Assembly (NCBI GenBank): GCA_947499935.1
Contig: CANMQH010000021.1
Location: forward strand, 1-61,855
Origin: an uncultured Algibacter sp.
GTDB taxonomy: Bacteria; Bacteroidota; Bacteroidia; Flavobacteriales; Flavobacteriaceae
Direction of reading: 5' to 3'
Length of the DNA stretch: 61,855 nt
The translations under genes and the position numbers were made by a program. The notes beneath the pieces were generated by a model. That model worked only from the letters and a program-made list of their open reading frames with translations, was not told the DNA's origin and searched no databases. Shown here one piece after another: positions 27,107-37,544 of this stretch (the stretch's first letter is position 1; each line of letters opens with the position of its first letter).

Positions 27107-28690
27107 TTATAACCAACCTACAAGCTTCTTTATTTTATCTGGAAAATCATCTATACCTCTTATTTGAATAGATTTATAATATGCTTCTGCAGCTTCAGAT
27201 TGAATTTGAATACGACCACCTCGCAATGGTATTTCCATACCACCTTCTTCATATCTTGTATTTGTAAGTGCAGAAACTAATTCTCCATTAATAACAAAGA
27301 CTGCTCTATTAGCTATAGTATAAATTTCTATGGTATTCCATTCGCCACGGGGTTTTTCCATATTTTTTGAGCCTCTAACGCGACCTGCTTCATGCTTTCC
27401 TATAAAAGATGATGTTATTGACTTAGCATTAGCATCATAGACATGGGTTTTACCGCCTTTAGACTTAACGGCTTTAATATCGGCAATAGTTTCAGATAAT
27501 GGGAAAAAATCACCAAAATCTTGTTCTTGTACTTGGCACTCTAAACTTCGCATCCATACATTCCAAAAAGCACCATGAGCACCAATAGCATGAAACAAAA
27601 TACCACTATCGCGTTTAGCATTTAAACGTGGTTCCCATTTTTTATCTCCCCATTTAAATTCGCATTTAAAATGATAATTTTGATAATGGTTTTTAGTTGT
27701 TAATCCGCCATAAATTTCGCCTGTAATATGCAGATTAGGTTTCCCTTCTTTATCTTTTTCTATTGAAAATACGTTTAATGGGTCATTATTAAGTCCAAGA
27801 GCTCTTCCTTTTCTAACATCCTTTTTTTTAGGAAATTTAAAAGGTAACATTACGCTTGTATGAGGCACACCAATATAGCGTTCCCAATGGGTTAAATCCT
27901 TATCTAAAAGATTTACCCATTTTTTAGAGACTTTAATCTCGTACCTTTTTCCAGCCCATAAAATACCATGTTTAAGATGCTCTCTAAAAAGCGTGCTTGT
28001 GTATTGTTCTTTGGTATGCCCAAGCCCTGTGTAAAAAGTGCGTCCACCAAATTTTTCGTGATACCAAGCTATAGGATGTGATTTTTCTGAATTCCCTTTA
28101 CCTTTAATGGTGCTTTCGTCAAGCTTTAATAAAACATTACAATATGGTTTTACAGCATCTTTAAAGGAATACCACTCATCTGTAGTTACCCATGCTTTTC
28201 CTAAAGGGCTTAATGCAGGATGATTACTGTTTTGATTTACTATTAATCTTGCTTCTTGAGTACGTGGATGACTTTTAAATTGTGCCCCTATCAACTCATG
28301 ATAAAAAGGCCAATTTAACTCGGTATCCGATGCACTATGCACTCCAACAAAACCTCCGCCTCTTTTTATATAATTCTCAAAAGCACCTTCTTGTTTTTTA
28401 TTTAAAACATTACCCGTAGTATTTAGGAATATAACAACATCTACCTTTTTTAAATAATCTACATTAAAGAATGAGGCATCCTCAGTAGCCGTCATTTTCC
28501 AAGATTGTTCGTCACTTATTTCTCTAAGATATTTTATCCCTTCGGGAATACTAAGGTGTCTAAATCCATCTGTTTTAGAAAAAACTAAAACATTTAACGG
28601 GGATTTTAGATGCTCTTTTTTAGCATCTGAAAATGATAGAAGACCAAAAACAAAACAACTACAAACCACTATTGAAATCCATTTATTCAT
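27107..28690 (-). CDS. exported ThuA-like plus DUF1080 (3-keto-glycoside hydrolase-like) protein
   Basis: About 527 aa if started at the ATG at 28690, where a signal peptide begins (MNKWISIVVCSCFVFGLLSF). The frame is open 15 codons further upstream, but that start would bury the signal. The N-terminal domain (about 30-250) is ThuA-like, a glutamine-amidotransferase-like fold seen in trehalose and other sugar utilisation genes, with KTDGFRHLSIPEG and GVHSASDTELNWPFY. The C-terminal domain (about 265-525) is DUF1080, a concanavalin-like fold now linked to 3-keto-disaccharide hydrolysis, with GILFHAIGAHGAFWN and the ECQVQEQDFGDF strand. Both act on carbohydrates, and the gene follows xylB-xylA closely (40 nt). 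Substrate unknown. Confidence 0.85.
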   Translation of the reverse strand: MNKWISIVVCSCFVFGLLSFSDAKKEHLKSPLNVLVFSKTDGFRHLSIPEGIKYLREISDEQSWKMTATEDASFFNVDYLKKVDVVIFLNTTGNVLNKKQEGAFENYIKRGGGFVGVHSASDTELNWPFYHELIGAQFKSHPRTQEARLIVNQNSNHPALSPLGKAWVTTDEWYSFKDAVKPYCNVLLKLDESTIKGKGNSEKSHPIAWYHEKFGGRTFYTGLGHTKEQYTSTLFREHLKHGILWAGKRYEIKVSKKWVNLLDKDLTHWERYIGVPHTSVMLPFKFPKKKDVRKGRALGLNNDPLNVFSIEKDKEGKPNLHITGEIYGGLTTKNHYQNYHFKCEFKWGDKKWEPRLNAKRDSGILFHAIGAHGAFWNVWMRSLECQVQEQDFGDFFPLSETIADIKAVKSKGGKTHVYDANAKSITSSFIGKHEAGRVRGSKNMEKPRGEWNTIEIYTIANRAVFVINGELVSALTNTRYEEGGMEIPLRGGRIQIQSEAAEAYYKSIQIRGIDDFPDKIKKLVGWL

Positions 28691-28775
28691 TCTATTTGCC
28701 TTTATTTTTCGTCCTAGCTTATTATACAACCTCAACTTAACTTCTATTAGTAGAGGTTTTTATGGTGTTCTTAAA

Positions 28776-30089
28776 TTAAATGTATTGATTAATTATGTTT
28801 TCAAATAGTTCTTGTTTTCCGCTTTGTAATTTCAATTCGCCATTTTCTTGTGCAATTTTGTAAAGATCATTTAAATCTAGTTTTCCAGCTTCAAAATCTT
28901 TTCCTTTTCCAGAATCAAAAGAGCTATAACGTTTTTCTCTTAAACTATTATAAGCAGATGATGACATAATTTTATCGGCTGTAATTAATGCTCTCGCAAA
29001 CGTATCGGCTCCACCAATGTGCGCATGGAATACATCTTCCATATCGGTTGAATTTCTTCTAATTTTAGCATCAAAATTAACACCTCCGCCTTGAAGTCCA
29101 CCTGCTTTTAAAAATACCAACATAGCTTCTGTAGTTTCTTGAATATTATTTGGAAATTGGTCTGTATCCCATCCGTTTTGATAATCACCTCGGTTAGCAT
29201 CAATGCTTCCTAACATACCCGCTTTTGCAGAAACTTCTATTTCATGCTGAAACGTATGTTGTGCTAATGTTGCGTGGTTAACCTCAATATTCATTTTAAA
29301 ATCTTTTTCTAAACCATATTCTTTTAGAAAACCAATAGCTGTTGCCGCATCAAAATCATATTGATGTTTCATGGGTTCCATAGGTTTTGGTTCTATAAAA
29401 AAGTTTCCTTTAAAACCTTGAGCTCTAGCATAATCTCTTGCCATAGACAAAAATTGTCCCATGTGGTCTAACTCACGTCCCATGTCGGTATTTAAAAGTG
29501 ACATATAACCTTCTCTACCGCCCCAAAACACATAATTTTCTCCGTTTAAAGCAATAGTAGCATCTAAGGCTAATTTTATTTGCCCACCTGCACGAGCAAC
29601 CACATTAAAGTCTGGATTGGTTGTTGCCCCATTCATATAACGTGGATTGGAAAAACAGTTAGCTGTTCCCCATAAAAGTTTTATTCCGGTTTCTTCTTTT
29701 TTCTGTTTAATGTAATCAACAATAGTAGCAATTCTTTTTTCTGATTCGGCAAAGGTTGGTGCTTCTTCTATTAAATCATAATCATGAAAACAGAAATAAT
29801 CAAAACCCATTTTGCTAATAAATTCAAATGCGGCATCGGCTTTATCTTTAGCCGCTTGGATAGGGTCTGGTGATTTATCCCATTCAAAACTTTGAGTTCC
29901 TGGTCCAAATGGATCAGAACCTTGACCACAGAATGTATGCCAGTAAGCAATAGCGAATTTAAAATGTTCGCTCATGGTTTTTCCTGCAACAACCTGATCT
30001 GGGTTGTAGTATTTAAATGCTAATGGATTATCTGATGCTTTACCTTCAAATTTAATACCTTCGATTCCTTTAAAATATATTTTGCTCAT
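28776..30089 (-). CDS. xylA: xylose isomerase
   Basis: A 437-aa class II xylose isomerase converting D-xylose to D-xylulose in the cytoplasm. Seen: the catalytic histidine segment FHDYDL (near residue 102), the signature VFWGGREGY (near 185), the metal-binding [18 protein letters not shown] (near 230) and [17 protein letters not shown] (near 268), and [20 protein letters not shown]. Length is normal and all metal ligands appear present. Its ATG shares one base with the stop of xylB (TAATG), so translation is probably coupled. No araC-type or NagC-type regulator lies nearby. Confidence 0.97.
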   Translation of the reverse strand: MSKIYFKGIEGIKFEGKASDNPLAFKYYNPDQVVAGKTMSEHFKFAIAYWHTFCGQGSDPFGPGTQSFEWDKSPDPIQAAKDKADAAFEFISKMGFDYFCFHDYDLIEEAPTFAESEKRIATIVDYIKQKKEETGIKLLWGTANCFSNPRYMNGATTNPDFNVVARAGGQIKLALDATIALNGENYVFWGGREGYMSLLNTDMGRELDHMGQFLSMARDYARAQGFKGNFFIEPKPMEPMKHQYDFDAATAIGFLKEYGLEKDFKMNIEVNHATLAQHTFQHEIEVSAKAGMLGSIDANRGDYQNGWDTDQFPNNIQETTEAMLVFLKAGGLQGGGVNFDAKIRRNSTDMEDVFHAHIGGADTFARALITADKIMSSSAYNSLREKRYSSFDSGKGKDFEAGKLDLNDLYKIAQENGELKLQSGKQELFENIINQYI

Positions 30090-31573
30090 TACTTATTTCT
30101 TAATATAATTTCTAATTCTTTTTTCCAATTTTGATAAGCCTCTTGATAAGGTACTTTATTTTTTAATGGCACGTAAGTCATTACATGGTCATTTTTTGTA
30201 ATATTTTCACCAAATTTCTTAAAATTTCCATCTGTTAAACCCGCAGCTCTGGCAGCACCAATAGCTCCAGTAGTATTATAAATTTCTATATCATGGTCAA
30301 TTAAAGTCGCTACGGTATTTGAAAATATTTCTGAGCGGAAAAGGTTATCATTCCCAGCTCTAATAACATTAATTACGGCATAATCGTTTTTTAAAATATC
30401 CATACCATAAACAAACGAAAAAGCAATGCCTTCTATAGCTGCACGATACAAATGTGCTTTATGATGTAAGTTTAAATTTAAATTCGAAAAATGAGTGCCT
30501 ACATTTTTATTTTCTAACATACGCTCTGAACCATTACCAAATGGAATTACAACCACACCATCTGATCCTATTGGAATTTTAGACGCTTCTAAATTCATGG
30601 TTTCATAAGATGTCACCCCAAAGTTATTTCGCAACCAACGGAACATGATACCAGCGCCATTTATGCATAAAAGTTTCCCTATATTAGTATTCTTATTTGT
30701 ATAATTAACATGTGCAAAATGATTTATTCTTGATGATTCTTTGGACTTTATTTTATCGGTTACAGCATAAAGAACACCAGATGTTCCACCTGTAGCGGCC
30801 ACTTCTCCATTATTAAAAACATTTAATGACAACGCATTATTAGGCTGGTCACCTGCTCTATAGGTAATCGGGATGCCTATTGGCAAACCCGTTTGGGCAG
30901 AAGCCGCTTCATTTACAATACCTTGATTTGTAAAATTTTCAACTATACGAGGTGTAAGCGATAGATCAATACCATAATAAATCAATAACCAATCTGCTAC
31001 TTTATCGTCTTTATAGTCCCATAAAATACCTTCGGATAAAGCATTCTTGGTAGTGGTCATCTCTCCACAAAATTTGTACGCTATATAATCGCCAGGCAGC
31101 ATATACTTATATATGTTTTTATAAATTTCTGGCTGATTATCTTTCACCCATTTTAGTTTAGAAGCCGTAAAATTTCCTGGAGAATTCAACAAATGAGTTA
31201 TACATCTTTCTTCTCCTAAATTTTTAAAAGCTTTATTGCCTATTCCTACGGCTCTACTATCACACCAAATAATAGAGTCTCTTAAAGTATTTCCAGCTTT
31301 ATCTACAACTACAAGTCCATGCATTTGGTAAGATATACCAATACTCAAAATTTTAGAAGCATCTATTTTAGATTCTTTAATAATGCTTTGTGTAGCTTGA
31401 CAAACATATTTCCACCATAAATTTGGATCCTGTTCTGCCCAATCATTTTGCAATGAAATAATTTCCATTTCATTTGGAGGCTCATGCAAGCTTAAAATAT
31501 TCTCTCCTGTTTTTGAGTTTACCAGTGAAACCTTAACCGAAGAGCTTCCTAAATCATATCCTATATAGTACAA
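30089..31573 (-). CDS. xylB: xylulokinase (FGGY family)
   Basis: A 494-aa FGGY carbohydrate kinase that phosphorylates D-xylulose to xylulose 5-phosphate for the pentose phosphate pathway. Both actin-like halves are present: [13 protein letters not shown] (phosphate loop, 5-17), [14 protein letters not shown] (near 84), [14 protein letters not shown] with the catalytic Asp (near 242), GGTSGVLYA and the C-terminal [16 protein letters not shown]. The coupled xylA gene makes the xylulose assignment strong. The start codon is TTG at 31573; no in-frame ATG lies near, and the N-terminus MYYIGYD fits the family exactly. Confidence 0.95.
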   Translation of the reverse strand: MYYIGYDLGSSSVKVSLVNSKTGENILSLHEPPNEMEIISLQNDWAEQDPNLWWKYVCQATQSIIKESKIDASKILSIGISYQMHGLVVVDKAGNTLRDSIIWCDSRAVGIGNKAFKNLGEERCITHLLNSPGNFTASKLKWVKDNQPEIYKNIYKYMLPGDYIAYKFCGEMTTTKNALSEGILWDYKDDKVADWLLIYYGIDLSLTPRIVENFTNQGIVNEAASAQTGLPIGIPITYRAGDQPNNALSLNVFNNGEVAATGGTSGVLYAVTDKIKSKESSRINHFAHVNYTNKNTNIGKLLCINGAGIMFRWLRNNFGVTSYETMNLEASKIPIGSDGVVVIPFGNGSERMLENKNVGTHFSNLNLNLHHKAHLYRAAIEGIAFSFVYGMDILKNDYAVINVIRAGNDNLFRSEIFSNTVATLIDHDIEIYNTTGAIGAARAAGLTDGNFKKFGENITKNDHVMTYVPLKNKVPYQEAYQNWKKELEIILRNK

Positions 31574-31920
31574 TAATTATCTTTTTTATGTAGTTAATTT
31601 ATAAGTATAAAATTAAGCCTATGCTTAAAACTGATTTATAACAAATGGGCTAAACAATGATACAAATGATGAATATTTAATCTAATGAAAATAATCTAGG
31701 TAACCAGAACTTTTTTCAAAAACCATATATATATAAAAGCATCTTAATTAACGTGAATTCGATATAACTAAAAAGATATATAAAGTTATTTAGTGTCTAC
31801 AAACTTATGCTTAAGAGAAAGGTTCTATATTTAAAGTAGTAGGTTATTAATGTAACCTAGATTCAAGCAAAAAGTATTAAACAGAGATTTAACTAAAGTA
31901 AAAGCTTTACTATAAAAACA
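31574..31920. other. intergenic region upstream of xylB
   Basis: No coding frame is supported. It should hold the xylB promoter. The best -7 match on the minus strand is TAAGTTTG (31807-31800), more than 220 nt from the start and lacking a TTG partner. A 7-bp hairpin, TAGGTTA/TAACCTA (31840-31846 with 31853-31859), is the only other structure, and it could be an operator. Confidence 0.35.
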
Positions 31921-31968
31921 ATTAAAAAAAAGCCAAAGACCTGTAAAAATTACAGGTCTTTGGCTTTT
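31921..31968 (-). terminator. terminator of the ATP synthase operon
   Basis: A perfect 18-bp stem (31928-31945 with 31951-31968) is built on GCCAAAGACCTGTA and its complement, with a 5-nt loop. On the minus strand it runs into about eight T (31931-31924). It lies 39 nt after the atpG stop. Confidence 0.88.
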
Positions 31969-32006
31969 ATAGTATACCAATATTTAAATCGGTTAACTAA
32001 TAATTA

Positions 32007-32867
32007 TTAGTTATTTAATGCTTCTGCACCACCAACAATCTCTAAGATTTCGTTTGTAATGGCTGCTTGTCTTGCTTTGTTATAAGTCAATTTAAGTTGA
32101 TCTCTTAGCTCTGTTGCATTATCTGTAGCTTTATGCATTGCTGTCATACGTGCACCATGCTCACTAGCAAAAGAATCTCTAATACCTTTGTATAATTGAG
32201 TTTTTAAAGACTTTGGGATAAGCTCTTCTACAATTTCTAATTTTGATGGCTCAAAAATATAATCAGAATTAACATCTACATCGCCTTCTGCAGGAACAAT
32301 TGGCAAAAACTGCTCTGTCATAACTATTTGAGTCGCTGCATTCTTAAATTTGTTATAAACAATTTCAATTTTGTCAAACTCACCTTCAATAAATTTATCC
32401 ATTAAAAGCTCTGCAATTTCAGAAACATTTTCAAATGTTAAATCATCAAATACATGGCTTTTGTTGTCAATAATCTTGTTAGATTTTTTAAAAGCATCAT
32501 CTGCTTTTTTACCAATTACCAAATAAGAAACATCTTTGTTGGCATAAGTTTGAGATGTTAAACGATTAATCTCTTTAATAATATTAGAGTTAAATGCACC
32601 TGCAAGACCTCTGTTAGATGTAATAGGTACTAACAATACTTTGTTTAATTCGCGTTGTTCTGCAAACTTACTTCCAGATTCTGCATTTAACGTTGCACTT
32701 AAACTTTGTAAAAGTTCAGTTAACTTGTCTGAGTAAGGACGCATTGCAGTAATAGCATCTTGAGCTTTCTTTAACTTTGCAGCAGATACCATTTTCATGG
32801 CACTAGTAATCTGCATCGTTGAAGATACCGATGATATTCTGTTACGTATTTCTTTTAAATTTGCCAT
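32007..32867 (-). CDS. atpG: ATP synthase F1 subunit gamma
   Basis: The central rotor shaft of F1. 286 aa when started at the ATG at 32867 (MANLKEIRNRI, the universal N-terminus); a GTG two codons earlier is open but less likely. The N-terminal helix (MKMVSAAKLKKAQD, 24-37) and the C-terminal helix (RMTAMHKATDNATE ... YNKARQAAITNEILEIVGGAEAL) that form the shaft are intact. It is the last gene of the operon. Upstream lies an unusual inverted repeat whose AGGAGG arm ends 13 nt before the ATG. Confidence 0.97.
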   Translation of the reverse strand: MANLKEIRNRISSVSSTMQITSAMKMVSAAKLKKAQDAITAMRPYSDKLTELLQSLSATLNAESGSKFAEQRELNKVLLVPITSNRGLAGAFNSNIIKEINRLTSQTYANKDVSYLVIGKKADDAFKKSNKIIDNKSHVFDDLTFENVSEIAELLMDKFIEGEFDKIEIVYNKFKNAATQIVMTEQFLPIVPAEGDVDVNSDYIFEPSKLEIVEELIPKSLKTQLYKGIRDSFASEHGARMTAMHKATDNATELRDQLKLTYNKARQAAITNEILEIVGGAEALNN

Positions 32868-32880
32868 TGGCACTACCTAA

Positions 32881-32897
32881 CCTCCTAAAAAAGGAGG
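32881..32897 (-). repeat. short inverted repeat with AGGAGG arm, 13 nt before atpG
   Basis: CCTCCT (32881-32886) pairs with AGGAGG (32892-32897). On the minus strand it reads CCTCCT-TTTTT-AGGAGG-TTAGG and then, 13 nt after the stem, the ATG at 32867. The same layout precedes the gene at 7535-8554. A perfect Shine-Dalgarno string is unusual in this phylum, and here it would be sequestered in the stem. Confidence 0.55.
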
Positions 32898-32914
32898 AAT
32901 TTTATTAATTGTAT

Positions 32915-34489
32915 TTAATATTTAGCCGATAAATCTTTAGCTACTGCAGTTAATGTATCTGTAACTTCATCAGTTAATTTTCCAGCTTTTAAAGTATCTA
33001 AAACACCTCTATGTTTTGCATTTAAGAATTCTAAAAAGTCTCTTTCAAATTCTTTAACTTTATTAACAGGAACATTTTTTAACAAGTTTTTAGAACCTGC
33101 ATATATTATAGCTACCTGATCTTCTACTTTAAATGGATCGTTTTGTGCTTGCTTTAAAATCTCAACGTTACGCTTTCCTTTTTCAATAACATTTAAAGTA
33201 ACAGCATCAAGATCAGAACCAAATTTAGCAAATGCTTCCAGTTCACGGAACTGTGCTTGATCTAATTTTAATGTACCTGATACTTTTTTCATAGATTTAA
33301 TCTGTGCATTACCACCAACACGCGATACCGAAATACCTACGTTAATTGCTGGACGAACACCAGAATTAAATAAATCTCCATCTAAGAAAATTTGTCCATC
33401 TGTAATAGAAATTACGTTTGTTGGGATATATGCAGAAACATCACCCGCTTGTGTTTCTATAATTGGTAGCGCTGTTAATGAACCTCCACCCTTTACAACT
33501 GGTTTTAACGAATCTGGGAGGTCATTCATGTCTTTTGCAATAGCATCATTATTGATAACTTTTGCAGCACGCTCTAGTAAACGTGAGTGTAAGAAGAATA
33601 CATCTCCAGGATATGCCTCACGTCCTGGTGGACGACGTAACAATAAAGATACCTCACGATATGCTACGGCTTGTTTAGATAAATCATCATAAATGATTAA
33701 TGCTGGACGACCAGTATCTCTAAAATACTCACCAATGGCAGCTCCTGCAAACGGTGCATAAACTTGCATTGGAGCAGGGTCTGATGCATTTGCAGCAACA
33801 ATAGTGGTATACGCTAAAGCGCCTTTTTCTTCTAATGTTTTAGCAATTAAAGCTACTGTAGATGCTTTTTGACCTACGGCAACATATATACAATATACAG
33901 GTTCACCTGCATCGTAAAATTCTTTTTGATTTAAAATGGTATCAATACAAACCGCTGTTTTACCCGTTAGACGGTCACCAATAACCAACTCACGTTGTCC
34001 ACGACCAACAGGAATCATAGCATCGATAGATTTTATACCCGTTTGTAATGGTTCTGTTACTGGCTCACGGTAAATAACTCCAGGGGCTTTACGCTCTAGG
34101 GGCATTTCGTAAGTTTTACCAGTAATAGGTCCTTTACCATCAATAGGGTTACCTAATGTATCTACAACACGACCAACAATATCTTCTCCAACATTAATAG
34201 AAGCAATACGAGATGTACGCTTAACCGTAGAACCTTCTCTAACACCTTTAGAAGCACCTAATAATACGATACCTACGTTATCTTCTTCAAGGTTAAGTAC
34301 TATACCTTCTAGACCGCCATCAAATTCTACTAATTCTCCATATTGAGCATTAGCTAATCCGTAAGCACGTACAATACCGTCTCCTACAGTTAATACAGTT
34401 CCTACTTCGTCTAATGAAGCACTTGCTTCAAAACCTGATAGTTGTTGTTTTAAGATTGCTGATATTTCAGCTGGTTTTACTTCTGCCAT
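32915..34489 (-). CDS. atpA: ATP synthase F1 subunit alpha
   Basis: A 524-aa non-catalytic nucleotide-binding subunit of F1. Present: the N-terminal beta-barrel with [11 protein letters not shown], Walker [10 protein letters not shown] (near 172-180; Leu where most species have Gln), Walker [18 protein letters not shown] (near 266), the arginine-finger region [14 protein letters not shown] (near 372-385) and the helical C-terminus. Length is normal for the phylum. It lies between atpH and atpG, 41 nt from the latter. Confidence 0.98.
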   Translation of the reverse strand: MAEVKPAEISAILKQQLSGFEASASLDEVGTVLTVGDGIVRAYGLANAQYGELVEFDGGLEGIVLNLEEDNVGIVLLGASKGVREGSTVKRTSRIASINVGEDIVGRVVDTLGNPIDGKGPITGKTYEMPLERKAPGVIYREPVTEPLQTGIKSIDAMIPVGRGQRELVIGDRLTGKTAVCIDTILNQKEFYDAGEPVYCIYVAVGQKASTVALIAKTLEEKGALAYTTIVAANASDPAPMQVYAPFAGAAIGEYFRDTGRPALIIYDDLSKQAVAYREVSLLLRRPPGREAYPGDVFFLHSRLLERAAKVINNDAIAKDMNDLPDSLKPVVKGGGSLTALPIIETQAGDVSAYIPTNVISITDGQIFLDGDLFNSGVRPAINVGISVSRVGGNAQIKSMKKVSGTLKLDQAQFRELEAFAKFGSDLDAVTLNVIEKGKRNVEILKQAQNDPFKVEDQVAIIYAGSKNLLKNVPVNKVKEFERDFLEFLNAKHRGVLDTLKAGKLTDEVTDTLTAVAKDLSAKY

Positions 34490-34552
34490 CTCTTTTAAGT
34501 ATTTAGATTCTAAACTCTATACGTTTGGAAACGCGATAGAGAACAGTAATTT

Positions 34553-35089
34553 TTAATTTAATATAAATTCTCTTTTTAATTTATTTAGTTGGTTTGCAAT
34601 ACTAGCGTTATACTGTACATCGCCAATACGCAATATAAAACCACCTAAAATACTTTCGTCAATAATATTTTTTACAGCAACATCTTTACCCGTAAGTTCT
34701 TTAGCTTTTGCCAAAACCTTTTTTTCTAAATCTGGTGTTAACGCTATAGCTGTGGTAACGGTAGCTAATTCTATACCTTTAGATTGATCGTATAATGTAT
34801 TGAATTTTGAGGCTACATCGCCTAAAATATCAACTCTATTATTAGCTATTAATATATCTATTAAGCTTAACGTTGTTTTATTTGCATTTTTAAAAACCTC
34901 TAATAAAATAGATTTTTTTATAGAAGATGTAACAACTGGGCTAATAATGGCATCTTTTAAGTCTTTACTTTCTGCAATGGTATTAGCAATTAGCGTCATA
35001 TCATCGTTTACTGCATCTGCAGTATTTTGATCTGAAGCTAAACTAAGTGTTGCTTTTGCATAGCGTATTGCTGCTCTTGCTCCTGCCAT
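34553..35089 (-). CDS. atpH: ATP synthase F1 subunit delta
   Basis: A 178-aa OSCP/delta subunit that links F1 to the peripheral stalk. The N-terminal helical bundle opens RAAIRYAKATLSLA and the C-terminal part has the family signature segment DVAVKNIIDESILGGFILRIGD followed by NASIANQLNKLKREF. Position between atpF and atpA is canonical; the gap to atpF is 6 nt. Confidence 0.96.
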   Translation of the reverse strand: MAGARAAIRYAKATLSLASDQNTADAVNDDMTLIANTIAESKDLKDAIISPVVTSSIKKSILLEVFKNANKTTLSLIDILIANNRVDILGDVASKFNTLYDQSKGIELATVTTAIALTPDLEKKVLAKAKELTGKDVAVKNIIDESILGGFILRIGDVQYNASIANQLNKLKREFILN

Positions 35090-35095
35090 TATATA

Positions 35096-35596
35096 TTAGT
35101 TTAAAGATTTTTCGTCCAACATGGTTTCAACCAATTTTAATTGTTGGTCTTTGTTAGATAATTGTGTACGCACTACTTTTTCTGCTATTTCTACAGAAAG
35201 ACTAGCCACTTGAGATTTTAAATCTGCTATGGCAGCTTTCTTTTCAGATTGAATATTGGCTTGTGCTTGTGCCATAAGTTTTGAAGCTGTTTCGTTTGCT
35301 TCATTTTTAGCTTCTTCAATCATTTTGTTTTTCATGTCACGCGCCTCCTTAAGCATCTCTTCACGTTCTGCTCTTGCTTCTTGTAACATTTTAAGATTAT
35401 TGGCTTGAAGATTCTCCATATCCATTTTAGCCTTTTCGGCAGAATCTAGAGCATCTTTAATACCTTGTTCTCTAGTATCTAAAGCATCTAATATTGGTTT
35501 CCAAGCAAATTTTCTCATTAACACTATTAATACAATAAGTATTAATGTTAGCATTATAAATAATCCTGGTGAAAAGTCATTCAATAACATTTCCAT
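35096..35596 (-). CDS. atpF: ATP synthase F0 subunit b
   Basis: A 166-aa peripheral-stalk subunit. One N-terminal transmembrane helix (about 10-28, SPGLFIMLTLILIVLIVLM) followed by RKFAWKPILDALDTRE, then a long charged helix to the C-terminus that dimerises and contacts delta. Position and length are standard. Confidence 0.96.
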   Translation of the reverse strand: MEMLLNDFSPGLFIMLTLILIVLIVLMRKFAWKPILDALDTREQGIKDALDSAEKAKMDMENLQANNLKMLQEARAEREEMLKEARDMKNKMIEEAKNEANETASKLMAQAQANIQSEKKAAIADLKSQVASLSVEIAEKVVRTQLSNKDQQLKLVETMLDEKSLN

Positions 35597-35683
35597 AAGT
35601 CTCTATTTATTATTAAGTTGTTATTTTGTTTAATTTAAAAACAGTTTCTGCAACCAACCGTTGCAGAAACGTGTTATTTTGTT

Positions 35684-35896
<213 letters not shown>

Positions 35897-35915
35897 TTAA
35901 TTAAACAAATTCTTA

Positions 35916-37028
35916 TTAATGGTGGTCGTGTTCTTCAACAGCCATACCTATAAATAACGATGATAACATCGTGAAAATAAATGCTTGTAAAAAGGCTACT
36001 AATATTTCTATTAACGAAATAAATAACGTTAGTAAAAAAGAAACACCAAAACTTCCAGGTACTCCTAAAACTTCTCTTGATGTATATGCAACTGCTATTA
36101 AACCCATAACTACAGCATGTCCCGCTGTAATGTTGGCAAATAAACGAATTAACAACGAAAATGGTTTGGTTAACATACCTAAAACCTCAATAGGAATTAA
36201 TGCTATTTTCATTAAAACTGGTACACCAGGCATCCAGAAAATATGCTTCCAATAATCTTTATTACCGCTAAACTGAACAATAAAAAATGTAAATAATGCT
36301 AAACATACGGTCACTGCTATTTGACCTGTTACATTAAATCCGAATGGCGTTAAACCCAGTAAGTTTAAAATCCAAATAAAGAAAAACACGGTTAATAAAA
36401 AGCCCATAAAACGGCGATAATGTTTTTCACCAATATTGGGTCTTGCTATCTCATCACGAACATAAATTACTAAGGGCTCTAATACTCTTGAAAACCCCGT
36501 TGGAATTGTTTTACCTTTTTTATATCCTCTTGCCAACCCACCAAAAGCTAACAACATAAGTAAGCCTGTTGTAAGTATACCAAATACGCTTTTAGTAATT
36601 GAAAAATCTAATACTCTATGCGCATTTATAGCATGGTGATCTTTATCTAAATTAACCGATGTAGCACCATCTTCTAACTCGTATATTTTACTATGAAGTT
36701 TTACCAGTCTAGCCTCTCCTTTTTCTACAATAACGTCTCCATTATCATCATGATGAAATGCTGATGACATAAAAGTCTTTAAACCATCTTTAGTCCAAAC
36801 AATTACCGGCAAAGGAAAACCATACGAAGTTCCCGATGCATTGTTTGTAAACAAATGAAAATCGTGAGAATCTTTTAAGTGATGATTTTTATATTCGTTG
36901 ATTTCTTCGGGAGTATCTACTAAGTCTCCTTTTTTATCATGACCACCATCACTGGCAAGTACTGTGATTGAGGACAATACGAAAATCAAACTTGCAATAA
37001 ACTTGATAGATTTTTTTGCTACCATCAT
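35916..37028 (-). CDS. atpB: ATP synthase F0 subunit a (long Bacteroidota form)
   Basis: A 370-aa membrane subunit forming the proton half-channels. The C-terminal 220 residues are the usual five- to six-helix protein, with LIRLFANITAGHAVV holding the essential Arg and PFGFNVTGQIAVT in the preceding helix. Unlike most bacteria it has a long N-terminal extension: a cleavable-looking signal (about 1-25) and an acidic, His-rich exported region (about 26-140, with DHHAINAH and HHDDNGD). The extension is a feature of Bacteroidota. First gene of the operon, behind a near-perfect promoter. Confidence 0.97.
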   Translation of the reverse strand: MMVAKKSIKFIASLIFVLSSITVLASDGGHDKKGDLVDTPEEINEYKNHHLKDSHDFHLFTNNASGTSYGFPLPVIVWTKDGLKTFMSSAFHHDDNGDVIVEKGEARLVKLHSKIYELEDGATSVNLDKDHHAINAHRVLDFSITKSVFGILTTGLLMLLAFGGLARGYKKGKTIPTGFSRVLEPLVIYVRDEIARPNIGEKHYRRFMGFLLTVFFFIWILNLLGLTPFGFNVTGQIAVTVCLALFTFFIVQFSGNKDYWKHIFWMPGVPVLMKIALIPIEVLGMLTKPFSLLIRLFANITAGHAVVMGLIAVAYTSREVLGVPGSFGVSFLLTLFISLIEILVAFLQAFIFTMLSSLFIGMAVEEHDHH

Positions 37029-37070
37029 ACTTTTTCTAACTATTGAAATTTATGCTCTGTAAATTTTGTG

Positions 37071-37100
37071 CAAATCTACGGAATAATTTAAAAAACCAAA
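37071..37100 (-). promoter_or_regulatory. promoter of the atpBEFHAG operon
   Basis: On the minus strand TTTG (37100-37097), 18 nt, then TAGATTTG (37078-37071) match the Bacteroidota -33/-7 consensus fully. The start of transcription would be near 37065, giving a leader of about 36 nt before atpB. Confidence 0.75.
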
Positions 37101-37151
37101 CCCTTTTTTTGCATTGAATTTTATATTAAAATTCGTATAGGAAAAATAATT

Positions 37152-37526
37152 TTAATCATTGACAATCAATACTTTATAAACCAAATAAGCTTCAAAGATT
37201 AAAAAAATAAATAAAGGCACTATCAAACCTATGCGATCAGACTGGCTTAAAATCGCTTTAGAAAATACAGAAGATTGAAATACAAGTACAAAGGCTCCAA
37301 TCTTAAAAAAAATAAGCATTAAATAAGCGTAGCCCGCTTGATTAGGTAATTTACTGGCTATCAGCTCTACAACTAAATAAACAAAAGATGCTGCTATAGC
37401 ATGAAATACATAAACCTTTAATAAAGAAAAAGATAATGGCTGGGAGTTTATATAATCGTGAAGGTTAAATACTATTAAAAAAAGAAGTAATATGGCTACA
37501 ATAGCATAGCTTATTCGTTTAATCAT
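37152..37526 (-). CDS. small four-helix membrane protein upstream of atpB (DUF6168-like)
   Basis: A 124-aa protein made almost wholly of four hydrophobic segments (about 7-24, 36-58, 68-88, 98-118). I think it belongs to DUF6168, which in Flavobacteriaceae sits in this position. Size and place resemble AtpI, the assembly helper for the c-ring, but there is no clear sequence match, so that role is inference. It lies 18 nt after the AtpZ-like gene. Confidence 0.7.
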   Translation of the reverse strand: MIKRISYAIVAILLLFLIVFNLHDYINSQPLSFSLLKVYVFHAIAASFVYLVVELIASKLPNQAGYAYLMLIFFKIGAFVLVFQSSVFSKAILSQSDRIGLIVPLFIFLIFEAYLVYKVLIVND

Positions 37527-37544
37527 TGTTACAAAGGATAAATT

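Noticed and set aside
31800-31807. xylB promoter at TAAGTTTG (minus strand)
   Set aside because: More than 220 nt from the start codon and without a TTG -33 partner; kept only as a weak possibility in the region note.
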